This document shows, in pieces, positions 23,886 through 32,514 of a stretch of DNA of 64,000 nucleotides (positions within the stretch are counted from its first letter, which is position 1; every line of letters begins with the position of its first letter). The stretch comes from DATMER01 sp963741305 (GTDB taxonomy: Bacteria; Acidobacteriota; Thermoanaerobaculia; Multivoradales; UBA5704), in NCBI GenBank assembly GCA_963741305.1, contig CAVUHL010000003.1, forward strand, positions 372,001-436,000, in the 5' to 3' direction. The translations under genes and the position numbers were made by a program. Under the pieces are notes generated by a model. The model was not told the DNA's origin. It ran no database searches and saw only the letters and a program-made list of their open reading frames with translations.

Positions 23886-26411
23886 TCAGGGTTCGAACAG
23901 GCGGAAGCTCTTCCAATCCGCTCCGGGAGCCCGCTTCCGCCAGGAGAGCTGGGCCCGCTGGAGCGCAACGGCAAGGTCCGGCTCACGGTCCCATTGCCGG
24001 TACAGCTCGGGGAAGAACGCGGGCAGCTCCCGGTCTCCGGCGCGCCGGATGGAGGCGACGGCCGCCCTCGATCCGGCGAGGAGAAAGGCATGGGCCAGGC
24101 CGAGGCTCTCTACGGGAGCCTCGGTCGAAGACCGGCCGGTTTCGCATCCGGAGAGGATGACCCAGGCCGGCACCCGCTCGAGCGCCAGCAGGTCGCCGAG
24201 GATCAGGCGGGTATCTTCGGCGAGGAGCAGGCTGCTCTCCCAGCCGCCGGACCCGGAGTAGGAGCTGTGGCCGGCGTAGTGCATGAGGTCGGCGTGGGGC
24301 AACTGGTCCTGTACGGCCCCGGCCGACGCCTCCGTGCTCTTCAGCTCTTCTACGATCCAGGGACGCGGCCCGGACTTCAGGACCGCGAGGACTTTCCCAG
24401 CCTCGTCGAGCGTGCCCGGCAGATCGTCGCGCGGGTCCGCCACCAGGAGGGCGCGCCGAGGCTCCGAGGTTTGTGCGGGACGCGCGGAGGCGGGGAGGTC
24501 CAGCCCATAGACGACCGGGGCGGTCGCCAGAAGGATGTCTTCGCCAAAAGGCAGCGCGTGGAAGTCGACGCCCTGCAGAGGGCCGCTGGTCAGGATCCGG
24601 ATCCGCTCCGCGCTCTCGATCTCCTCGCGGAAGGGGAGCAACAGATGCTCGGCCAGCTCTCCGTGCGGCCGGTCGAGCGCGTCGGGCGGCAGCTTGAAGC
24701 GGTGCACGGCGACCGTCTTCCCGTCCGCGGCGAAGCCGGCCCAACCGTCGAGGATCGGGTGATAGGCGAGGATCAGCTCCCCCTGGCGGGGCGGCGGCGG
24801 CTCCTCTCTGCGCCGCTCTGCCGGCAGGGCCCGGAAGGCCTCGTCCAGCAGCTTCCTCCCTGCCTCCGCTTCCGTCTTTCTCGCCTCCTGCTCCAGGCGG
24901 AGCCGGTCGGCGGGCAGCTTCCAGTCGTTCTTCGTCCTCTCCTCCAAGGCCGCGCGCTTCTCCTGGTAGGACGCCAGGTGGCGTTCCCAGCTCTCCCGCT
25001 GTTCCGGCGTCAAGCTGGCCAGGCTGTCGCTGCGTGCCAGTTGCCGGAGCATCCGCGACCGGGCGTGGCGCACCACGCCCAGGGCCTGCGCATTCCGTCC
25101 CTCGTCGAGGAGGATCTGTACGTGCAGGCCCACGATCGCCTGGCGCGCGGCCATGAACCTCTCCCTCCCGGCATGGACCGGGATCTGGAGGCTTTGCTCG
25201 TCCATCAGGGCCTCGGCCTCGCGGAGGGTGGCCAGAGCCTCGGGCCGGTCCCGCAGGGCCTCGTAAGACCGGGCCTGCCCGAAAGCCGCCCGCAGCCTGC
25301 CGTCGGGCGAGCTCGTATCCCGGGCGAGCTTCTCGAGCTCCTCGAACCGGTGCAGGGCCTCGGCGGGCCGCCCCTCCCTCAGCTCGATCCGCGCCTCCAG
25401 GTCGAGCCGCCAGAGTGTGTGTGAGAGGGGCGGGTGAGGCTCGAGCCCGCGTGCCCGGGCGAGGAGGCCCTTCGCCTGCCGCAGGCGGCCCTCCTGCACA
25501 TGAGCCAGGGCAAGGTTGATCAGGATGTTGACCTTGCGCTCGAGCTCGGCGTCCGCGCAGGTCTCGTAGGTGGCCAGCGCTTCTTCGAAAAGGGGCGCGG
25601 GGTCTTCCAGGCTCTCCCCTGCCTCGCGGGCCAGCAGCGCGGACCATCCGTGGTTGGTGAGGAGATCGGCCATTTCGCAGGTATCCCATGCCTGCGGCGT
25701 CCGGCGCAGCCGTTCGAAGTTGTGGGCGGCCTCCTGGAAACGGCCGACCCCGAGCAGGAGCAGGGCCAGCTTTTCCTCGGCCAGCCACTGGTAGCGCTCC
25801 AGCTTCACCCGCTCCGCGATCGCCACGGCCTCCTTGACCTCGGCCAGCGCCGAGCGGTGATCGCCTTCCTTGTCGGCCAGCATGCAGCGGTAATAGCTCA
25901 ATTCATAGCGGGATTCCGCGGGCGCTTCGGGGAGGAGCCGGCTCCTGACAGCTTGCAGGGTCTTCCGGACTGCCGCGAGCTTCCGGTCCAGCAGGTCCTG
26001 GTTCACCTGGATCAGGGTCAATTGGGTTTCGGCGAGCACGTCGCGGAACTGCTGCCCGTTCTCCGTTTCGGCCAACGGAATGGACCAGGACGCCTGCCCC
26101 TCTTCCAACGAGACGAGAACGACCATCTGCTTCGCCGGAGAAGGCAGGACAAGGGAGAACCGCTGCCCGTCCTGCACGGGCTCCCCGGGGGCATCGATCC
26201 GCTTCCTTCCGGCCTGGATCTCGACCGGTGTGCCAGAAGGCGCTCCGACCCAGAGCTGGAGCTTCCGATCGGGGTTGAGGACGCAGACGGGGCCAGGCAC
26301 CAGCACGGCTTTGCAGCCGGCATATTCCACCTTCAGAGGAATGGGTTCAGGAGGGGCACAAGCGGCAGTGATTGCCAGGAGCAGGAGGAGAGCGCCAAGG
26401 TATCGAGCCAT
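23886..26411 (-). CDS. CHAT-domain (caspase-like) TPR lipoprotein
   Basis: 841 residues. Signal peptide MARYLGALLLLLAITAAC with a lipobox Cys. TPR-like repeats fill about 140-480, with a helical linker to about 540. The C-terminal CHAT domain has the protease dyad His715 (LMHYAGHSSYSG) and Cys756 (VILSGCETGRSS), then ESLGLAHAFLLAGSRAAVASI. CHAT proteases are caspase relatives with TPR target-sensing arms. Export to the cell surface or periplasm is notable, since most characterised CHAT proteins are cytoplasmic. Start 3 nt after the anti-sigma stop. Confidence 0.88.
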   Translation of the reverse strand: MARYLGALLLLLAITAACAPPEPIPLKVEYAGCKAVLVPGPVCVLNPDRKLQLWVGAPSGTPVEIQAGRKRIDAPGEPVQDGQRFSLVLPSPAKQMVVLVSLEEGQASWSIPLAETENGQQFRDVLAETQLTLIQVNQDLLDRKLAAVRKTLQAVRSRLLPEAPAESRYELSYYRCMLADKEGDHRSALAEVKEAVAIAERVKLERYQWLAEEKLALLLLGVGRFQEAAHNFERLRRTPQAWDTCEMADLLTNHGWSALLAREAGESLEDPAPLFEEALATYETCADAELERKVNILINLALAHVQEGRLRQAKGLLARARGLEPHPPLSHTLWRLDLEARIELREGRPAEALHRFEELEKLARDTSSPDGRLRAAFGQARSYEALRDRPEALATLREAEALMDEQSLQIPVHAGRERFMAARQAIVGLHVQILLDEGRNAQALGVVRHARSRMLRQLARSDSLASLTPEQRESWERHLASYQEKRAALEERTKNDWKLPADRLRLEQEARKTEAEAGRKLLDEAFRALPAERRREEPPPPRQGELILAYHPILDGWAGFAADGKTVAVHRFKLPPDALDRPHGELAEHLLLPFREEIESAERIRILTSGPLQGVDFHALPFGEDILLATAPVVYGLDLPASARPAQTSEPRRALLVADPRDDLPGTLDEAGKVLAVLKSGPRPWIVEELKSTEASAGAVQDQLPHADLMHYAGHSSYSGSGGWESSLLLAEDTRLILGDLLALERVPAWVILSGCETGRSSTEAPVESLGLAHAFLLAGSRAAVASIRRAGDRELPAFFPELYRQWDREPDLAVALQRAQLSWRKRAPGADWKSFRLFEP

Positions 26412-26414
26412 GCC

Positions 26415-27164
26415 TTACGGGCCTCTGGGCCGGATCCGGATGTCTGTCGAAACGGCGACCCAATCCTCACGCCGCGTGTCGTCATGCGCGGCGAGGGCTT
26501 GCAGCTCGGCCGGTTCCGGCAGGTCGCCCGGCCGGCCGACCACGGCCCAGAGAGTCCATTTCCCCGGCTGGAGATCGCCGCCGAGCGAGCCATTCATTTT
26601 TACCGATCCCTCGGAATCGATCACGCTACGGGTCTCCAGACGGCGCAGCTCGCCTTCCTTGAGGAGGAAAAGCTGCGACTTCAGCCTTCCCCGGGATGCC
26701 GTCTGGGGACGGAGGACCACCTGGATGCCGTCACCCGGCGCGAAGCTTGCGGCCGGCTCCCCTCGCATCTCGCTGGAGCCGCCCGTGACGGAGGCGATCT
26801 GGTAATCCGGGAGCGGCGCCGAGGGCCGCAGGAGAACCACGGCAAGAGCCGCCGCAGCAGCAACAGCGGTCGCCCATCCTACGAACCGCTTGGCGGGCCG
26901 AAACGGAAGCAGGCGCCCTCCCCGCTCTTTTGCGATCTTTTCGACCACCCGGGCCTGGAACTCGGGGCCGAGGGGCCGGAAGGCCTCCCAGGCCTCACGG
27001 GCTTCGGGGGAGGCCTCGGCGAGGGCGCGCAGCTCCGCTTCTTCTTCCGCGGTCAAGGCCCCGGCGGCCAGGCGGTCCCAGCGTTCGTCGAGGCGGGCTC
27101 TTTCTGCCCCTTCCTCTTCTTTCGCCAGGTGGCCCAATTCGCGCAATAGACGATCCTCATTCAT
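26415..27164 (-). CDS. Single-pass membrane anti-sigma factor-like protein
   Basis: 249 residues. Acidic helical N-terminal half (AEEEAELRALAEASPEAREAWEAF) with no zinc-finger Cys, one membrane segment at about 93-111 (FVGWATAVAAAAALAVVLL), then an extracytoplasmic beta-rich domain of about 135 residues. This N-in single-pass layout, with a 4-nt overlap to the sigma gene, is that of an anti-sigma factor. Alternatively a membrane-anchored DUF protein of sigma-CHAT operons. Confidence 0.65.
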   Translation of the reverse strand: MNEDRLLRELGHLAKEEEGAERARLDERWDRLAAGALTAEEEAELRALAEASPEAREAWEAFRPLGPEFQARVVEKIAKERGGRLLPFRPAKRFVGWATAVAAAAALAVVLLRPSAPLPDYQIASVTGGSSEMRGEPAASFAPGDGIQVVLRPQTASRGRLKSQLFLLKEGELRRLETRSVIDSEGSVKMNGSLGGDLQPGKWTLWAVVGRPGDLPEPAELQALAAHDDTRREDWVAVSTDIRIRPRGP

Positions 27165-27814
27165 CCGTCATCTTCCTTTTGGGTCTTTCGCGCGGGGGAG
27201 GGCTTTCCTGACAATTCGGTGAGCAGCTGCTGGGCCACTCGTCGCAGCCGGCTGCGCCAGGCGTACACGGCGTCGGCGGACAGGCCGCTCTCCGCCATCG
27301 TCTCCGGAACGGTCATCTCCTGCACGAAGAGGAGCATGAAGAGCTGATGGCCCAGCGGGCTCAGCTTCTCCCGTAGCCGTTCTAGAAGGAGGCTCAGCTG
27401 CTCGCGGCTGGCCGTGACCTCCTCGGGCCCCGAGTCCGGAGCCGTGGCATCGAGGTCCTCTGCCGCCGTGGGATCCTCTTTCCAGGGATTCCGCTTGCCG
27501 CTGCGCAGGAAGGAAACCACCCGCCGCTCGGCCACCAGGCCGACGAAGTTTTCGAGAGATAAACCGCGCTCGGCTTGCCAGCTCCGCAGGATGTGGGAAT
27601 CCCGGGTGAAAAGGGACAGGAAGACCTCTTGGCTCATGTCCTCTACTTCCTGGCGGATGTCGCGTCCGCTTCCGAGGCGCGACCGGCGGACCAGCAGGGT
27701 GCGGGCCACGCGCGCCTGGACGACAGGGGTCAGCCCGGCAATCAGCCGGGTCAGGGCGGTCTGATCGCCGGCCAAGGCACGTTGAACCTGGCCGGCGCTG
27801 TCCTCGTGGTCCAT
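27161..27814 (-). CDS. ECF-type RNA polymerase sigma factor
   Basis: 217 residues. Sigma region 2 is visible (RQEVEDMSQEVFLSLF, LSLENFVGLVAERRVVSFLRS). Region 4 is helix-turn-helix (MTVPETMAESGLSADAVYAWRSRLRR). Longer than a typical 180-190-residue ECF factor, with an acidic linker between the regions. First gene of a minus-strand operon with the anti-sigma, CHAT and subtilase genes. It starts 37 nt after the ATP-grasp gene. Confidence 0.85.
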   Translation of the reverse strand: MDHEDSAGQVQRALAGDQTALTRLIAGLTPVVQARVARTLLVRRSRLGSGRDIRQEVEDMSQEVFLSLFTRDSHILRSWQAERGLSLENFVGLVAERRVVSFLRSGKRNPWKEDPTAAEDLDATAPDSGPEEVTASREQLSLLLERLREKLSPLGHQLFMLLFVQEMTVPETMAESGLSADAVYAWRSRLRRVAQQLLTELSGKPSPARKTQKEDDG

Positions 27815-27850
27815 GTCTGTTTGACGACCAGGAGGGTCGCTTTACCTCCG

Positions 27851-27856
27851 ATTATA
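27851..27856 (-). promoter_or_regulatory. Perfect -10 hexamer upstream of the sigma gene
   Basis: TATAAT on the minus strand overlapping the stop codon of the ATP-grasp gene, 37 nt before the sigma-factor ATG. No convincing -35 lies 16-18 nt upstream, so the call is tentative. Confidence 0.3.
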
Positions 27857-30755
27857 GGGGAGAAGCAGATACTGGCGGTTTGAGGATCACCCCTTCACCC
27901 TTGCGGCCGTCCATCTTCACCAGGATCGGGCTCTCCAGGCGCAGGTGGCGGACGTGGGCGTTCTCGGTGAGGGCAGGCTGGGCGTCGAGCCAGCCCCAGT
28001 CCACGAAACCCGATATAGCGTCCGGAGTGGCCGCGTTTACCGTGAAGTAGCCGACGTGGAACGAGGTCAGGTTCTGGAAGAAGTGGCTCCCCTGCGAGGG
28101 CTCCACCCGCAGGTCGCGCAGTCCGGCTTCCACGATCACCCGCGCCCCCGCAACCTGGTCCCAGGTGACCGGGATGCCGAGCCAGGGATCGCGCGAGCCC
28201 CAACGTCCCACTCCGATCAGCAGGTAGGGCGCCCCCTGGGCCAGCAGCGCGCGGTTGAGACGGCCGATCTCGGCCGCGGCATCCCGGCTGCGCGCCCGCT
28301 CGAAACGCTGGAAGTCCACCACCACCAAGTCGCGGATCCCTTCGATCCGGCCATGGCCGAGCACGGAGCGGCTCCAGCAGACCGCGCTTTCCGGAGCGAC
28401 TTGGCCGATCTCGATCGCCTCGGCCTCCCTCGCCAGGGATAACGGGCGCATCTGTAGGACTCCGATCTCCCGAACGGCAAGATTCACGGCGAACTCGATC
28501 TCCACCGGCCCGCCCATGCCCTGCGTCCCTGCCTCAGTCAAGGCCGCCAGGATGCCGGCCAGGGGGAACAACCCCTGCTTGAGCACCGGCGCGAAGGTGA
28601 CGAGCCGCGTACCCTGGCGCGACAGGCCGTCGTAGATCGCGTCGTTTTCCGGCGACCAGGTGGAGCCCACGGCGGCCAGGGTGCCGTCCGCCTCGGCCAC
28701 GTCGAGCCCGTAAAGCTCCTCGCGCATGGCAAGCTGGTCCCCATCTCCAGTCATGGGGATTGCCCAGAAAGAGCGCTGAGTGGCTTCGAGCGCCTCTTCG
28801 ACCGAGGAGAGCTGCGGCACGTGCTGCGGGTAGCGCGGGCAGAAGCGCAGGCAGGCCCCGCCTTCGACCACCCCCCGCCCCATGCCCAGGCAGACCGCGG
28901 TGATGCCGTCGCTTGCCGTCATGGGCGGACGCGGGTAGAAGTCGTAGGACCGCGCCACGCCCGAGATGTTGGGGTAGAAGCGGTCACCGTGCCTGGACCC
29001 CACGATTTTCTGGAGGAGGACCGCCATCTTCTCCTCTTCCAGGCGGTAGGGGGTCGCGGCCAGGTAGGCCTTGGCACTGCGCGAGAAGGCCGACGCATAG
29101 ACGCGCTTGATGGCGAGCACCGTCTGCCCGAGCCGGTCGATGACGCTCCAAGCGTTGTTGCGCAGCATCAGGGTGTCGTACACCCCGGTGAACGGCAGGT
29201 GCTGCGAGTCTTCCAGGAGGCTCGAGGACCGCACGGCGAGCGGGAAGTGGGCCTTTTCGAGGAAAGCCTGCAGGTCGCGCTCGGCTTCCTCAGGGAATCG
29301 CGCGGCGCGGAACTGGCGCCAGACCTCGTCGTCGTCCTCGCAGTCGATGGCGAAGCGGCGCAGGCCGTTCACGTCGAGGAAGCGCTCGAACACGCCGGTT
29401 CCGAGGACCACGGCGGGCGGCACGCAGATGTCGACTCCGCGGAATTTCTTGCGCAGCCCGCTCTGGGCCAGCATCCGGCGGACGAACGCGAGCCCGCGCG
29501 CCTTGCCGCCGAGCGAGCCGCTGCCGATGCGGTAGAAATCCGTGCTGAAGTCGAAGCCGTCGCGCCGGAAGTCGGCCACCACGGATTGCGCCTGCTCGAC
29601 GCGGTAGTCGCCGATGGCACAGATCAGGTCCTGGCGCAGGGCCTCGGGAGTGGGGTAGTCATCCACCTTGCGCGGCCGCAGGGCATGGGCGACGCCGAAA
29701 TCGGCGCGCGCCCGCAGCCAGCGGGAAAAGTGATTGCGGGCGCCGTGGTAGCGGATCGACTCCGCCGGCATCGTGGCGAGCCGCTCCTCCAGGCTGCGCA
29801 GGTCGCCGGCCCGGCCGACCTCGGCGCCGTCCGGCAGGCGGAAGACGAAGTCGCCGAAGCCGAAATCCTCGAGCAGGATGCGGCGCAGCTCGCCCAGCAC
29901 ATGGTGCGACCCTTTGCGCAGGAAGCCCGCTCCCACCCGGCGGGCCTGCTCTTCAAACTCCGGCCGCGAGGAGTGGAGGACGATCGGGGTGTCCGGGTAG
30001 GCCGCGCGCACCGTGCGCACAAAATCGAGCCCGGCCGTGGGAGAGCTGCGGCCTCCGCGCGGGAACTCAACGTCCGAAATGATCCCCAGCAGGTCGTCGC
30101 CGTAGGCCTCGAACGCCTTCTGCGCCTCCTCGTAATGGGTGCAGAGGAGGATCTTGGGGCGCGCCCGCATGCGCAGGATCTTCTGCGACAGGTTGAGCCC
30201 TTCCGCGATCACCTGCTGCGAGTGCTGGAGCAGCTCCGCGTACATGGCCGGCAGGAACGAGGAGTAGCGCCGCGGGTCGTCCTCGATGAGGAGGATGACC
30301 GGCACACCTGGTATCTCCGGGGTACCCGTATCGTGCTCGGCATTGCGCCAGTCTTCGACCGACTTGACGATGGCGAGCAGGATGCGAGCGTCCCCCTGCC
30401 AGAGGAAGGCGCGCTCGAAGAGCGAGGTTGGGGTTTGCAGCTCGCTCGTGTCCCAGGCCAGGAGGACCACGGGCAAGTCGCGCCGGATGTCCGACTCGCG
30501 CACCCGGCGGGCGAGCTCGGCCGCGTCCATGTCGGCCACATGGGGAGTGGTCAGGATGAGGTTGATCGACCGCTGGCGCCTGGCGATCTCGATGGCCTCG
30601 GCCCCGGTCGAAGCGACGGTCAGGCCCGGGGCGTAGTGCACGTCCAGGTTGCGGAACTCGCCCGCCAGCCGCTCGCTCAGCTCGCCCGCCTCCTCCAGGA
30701 GGAAGCTGTCGTAGGGCGTGGCCACCAGGAGGATGTCCAGGATGCGGTAGCGCAT
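27852..30755 (-). CDS. PEP-synthase/PPDK-type ATP-grasp protein with N-terminal receiver-like region
   Basis: About 967 residues from the ATG at 30755. The N-terminal 330 residues resemble two receiver-like domains (LILTTPHVADMDAAEL, ILLIEDDPRRY, PIVLHSSRPEF). From about 400 it has the PEP/pyruvate-binding ATP-grasp pattern (GSGSLGGKARGLAFVRRML; LAVRSSSLLEDSQHLPFTGVYDT). The swivelling phospho-His domain and the PEP-binding barrel of full enzymes are absent, so the phosphotransfer chemistry is incomplete. The frame is open to 30836, but that part lies in an inverted repeat. Function unknown, probably regulatory. Confidence 0.8.
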   Translation of the reverse strand: MRYRILDILLVATPYDSFLLEEAGELSERLAGEFRNLDVHYAPGLTVASTGAEAIEIARRQRSINLILTTPHVADMDAAELARRVRESDIRRDLPVVLLAWDTSELQTPTSLFERAFLWQGDARILLAIVKSVEDWRNAEHDTGTPEIPGVPVILLIEDDPRRYSSFLPAMYAELLQHSQQVIAEGLNLSQKILRMRARPKILLCTHYEEAQKAFEAYGDDLLGIISDVEFPRGGRSSPTAGLDFVRTVRAAYPDTPIVLHSSRPEFEEQARRVGAGFLRKGSHHVLGELRRILLEDFGFGDFVFRLPDGAEVGRAGDLRSLEERLATMPAESIRYHGARNHFSRWLRARADFGVAHALRPRKVDDYPTPEALRQDLICAIGDYRVEQAQSVVADFRRDGFDFSTDFYRIGSGSLGGKARGLAFVRRMLAQSGLRKKFRGVDICVPPAVVLGTGVFERFLDVNGLRRFAIDCEDDDEVWRQFRAARFPEEAERDLQAFLEKAHFPLAVRSSSLLEDSQHLPFTGVYDTLMLRNNAWSVIDRLGQTVLAIKRVYASAFSRSAKAYLAATPYRLEEEKMAVLLQKIVGSRHGDRFYPNISGVARSYDFYPRPPMTASDGITAVCLGMGRGVVEGGACLRFCPRYPQHVPQLSSVEEALEATQRSFWAIPMTGDGDQLAMREELYGLDVAEADGTLAAVGSTWSPENDAIYDGLSRQGTRLVTFAPVLKQGLFPLAGILAALTEAGTQGMGGPVEIEFAVNLAVREIGVLQMRPLSLAREAEAIEIGQVAPESAVCWSRSVLGHGRIEGIRDLVVVDFQRFERARSRDAAAEIGRLNRALLAQGAPYLLIGVGRWGSRDPWLGIPVTWDQVAGARVIVEAGLRDLRVEPSQGSHFFQNLTSFHVGYFTVNAATPDAISGFVDWGWLDAQPALTENAHVRHLRLESPILVKMDGRKGEGVILKPPVSASPL

Positions 30756-30784
30756 CAGGTCCTGGTAGGCGGCGTGGCCCGGAA

Positions 30785-30931
30785 CCCTCACCCCCGACCC
30801 CTCTCCCACACGCCACACCGGCCTGCGGCCGGGCAATCCCGGGAGAGGGCGCCCCCGCCCGTGCTTTTTCCGGTTCCCCCTCTCCCGGGCGGGTGTGAGT
30901 GCGTGTGGGAGAGGGGGCTAGGGGGTGAGGG
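30785..30931. repeat. Nested long inverted repeat between ATP-grasp gene and gdhA
   Basis: Outer arms of about 30 bp (30785-30813 and 30901-30931) built on CCCTCACCCCC and CTCTCCCACACG. Inside is a second hairpin, CCCGGGAGAGGG (30838-30849) with CCCTCTCCCGGG (30878-30889). This resembles interspersed REP/BIME-type elements. It separates the gdhA stop from the next start and may shape or terminate the transcript. Confidence 0.7.
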
Positions 30932-30933
30932 CC

Positions 30934-32295
30934 TCACACCAGCCCCTGATCCATCATCGCGTCCGCCACCTTGAGGAACCCCGCGATGTTCGCGCCGTTC
31001 ACGTAATTCCCGGGTGTCCCGAAGCGCTCCGCGGTCTCCACGCAGGCCTTGTGGATGTCTTTCATGATGCGGTGGAGCTTCTCGTCCACCTCCTCACGCG
31101 ACCAACTGTAACGCATGCTGTTCTGACACATCTCCAGGCCCGAAGTAGCCACGCCGCCGGCGTTGGCGGCCTTGCCCGGACCGAAAAGGACGTTCGCGTC
31201 CACGAACTGGTTCACCGCTTCGACCGAGGAGGGCATGTTCGCGCCCTCGGCCACCAGGTAGACGCCGTTGCGCAGGAGGTTCGTGGCATCGCCGCCGCTG
31301 ATCTCGTTTTGCGTGGCGCTCGGGAAGGCGCAGTCGGCCTTGTGATTCCAGAGCGGGTTGGAATCCTGGTCCGAGCCCACCGGGAACCAGGTCGCGGTGC
31401 CGTACTTGTCCGAGTACTCCTTGATGCGTCCGCGGCGGACGTTCTTGAGGTCCATGAGGAAGGCGAGCTTGTCGCGGTCCATGCCGGCCTCGTCATAGAC
31501 GTAGCCGTCCGAGTCCGAAGCGGTCACGGGCTTGGCGCCGAGATCGAGGAGCTTCTCGATCGTGTACTGGGCCACGTTGCCGCTGCCCGAGACCAGGCAG
31601 GTCTTGCCGGCCAGGGTCTGGCCGCGGGTGGCGAGCATCTCCTGGGCGAAATAGACGCAGCCGTAGCCGGTAGCCTCCGGGCGGATCAGGGAGCCGCCCC
31701 AGTTGATCCCCTTGCCGGTGAGCACACCGGTGAACTCGTTGCGCAGGCGCTTGTACTGGCCGAAGAGATAGCCGATCTCGCGCCCCCCGACGCCGATGTC
31801 GCCGGCCGGGACGTCGGTGTTCGGGCCGATGTGCCGGGCGAGCTCGGTCATGAAGCTCTGGCAGAAGCGCATGACCTCGTTGTCGCTCTTGCCCTTGGGG
31901 TCGAAATCCGAGCCCCCCTTGCCGCCGCCCATGGGGAGGGTGGTGAGTGAGTTCTTGAAGACCTGCTCGAAGGCCAGGAACTTGAGGATGCCGAGGTTGA
32001 CCGACGGATGGAAGCGCAGGCCGCCCTTGTAGGGTCCGATGCAGCTGCTCATCTCGATGCGGAAACCGCGGTTGACGTGGATCTCGCCGCGGTCGTCCTG
32101 CCAGGGGACACGGAACATGAGGACGCGCTCGGGCTCGATCAGGCGCTCGAGGATGCGGGCATGCCCGTACTCGGGGTGCCGCTCGAGGACGAGCGTCAGA
32201 GACTCGGCAACTTCCTGGACTGCCTGGTGGAACTCGGGCTCGGCCGGGTTCTTTGCCTTGACGTCGGCCATCAGCGCTGCCACTTGGTCGTTCAT
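30934..32295 (-). CDS. gdhA: NADP-type glutamate dehydrogenase
   Basis: 453 residues, full length for hexameric small GDH. It interconverts 2-oxoglutarate plus ammonia and glutamate. Motifs: catalytic Lys in LPMGGGKGGSDFDPKGKS, substrate-binding PYKGGLRFHPSVN, PAGDIGVGGREIG, and the nucleotide fold LVSGSGNVAQYTIEKL. The Ser/Asp pattern after the second strand (TASDSDGYV) fits the NADP-type enzymes. Clear AGGAG site before the ATG. Transcribed divergently from the secreted subtilase; the 219-bp gap shows no strong promoter. Confidence 0.96.
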   Translation of the reverse strand: MNDQVAALMADVKAKNPAEPEFHQAVQEVAESLTLVLERHPEYGHARILERLIEPERVLMFRVPWQDDRGEIHVNRGFRIEMSSCIGPYKGGLRFHPSVNLGILKFLAFEQVFKNSLTTLPMGGGKGGSDFDPKGKSDNEVMRFCQSFMTELARHIGPNTDVPAGDIGVGGREIGYLFGQYKRLRNEFTGVLTGKGINWGGSLIRPEATGYGCVYFAQEMLATRGQTLAGKTCLVSGSGNVAQYTIEKLLDLGAKPVTASDSDGYVYDEAGMDRDKLAFLMDLKNVRRGRIKEYSDKYGTATWFPVGSDQDSNPLWNHKADCAFPSATQNEISGGDATNLLRNGVYLVAEGANMPSSVEAVNQFVDANVLFGPGKAANAGGVATSGLEMCQNSMRYSWSREEVDEKLHRIMKDIHKACVETAERFGTPGNYVNGANIAGFLKVADAMMDQGLV

Positions 32296-32514
32296 GAAGT
32301 CTCCTGTGGGCCACGGTTTTCAATCGCCGGTCAGCGCGGCAGTATATGCGCTGGGGATGGTTGGGCTCGGTGTTGCTGCTTTCATCTTATTCGCCAAGAT
32401 ACATTTCAGGGAATACTGCTTCCTCTTCTCTCGTTGTCACTCGCGGTCCCCAGGGATCAAGAAGCGGGAGACAGGCTCCCGGACATCTGGAATGAACTGG
32501 AAGGAAGTTGAAGC

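Noticed and set aside
28821..30974. 717-codon plus-strand frame
   Set aside because: It is antisense to the ATP-grasp protein and runs into the inverted repeat; no domain is recognisable.
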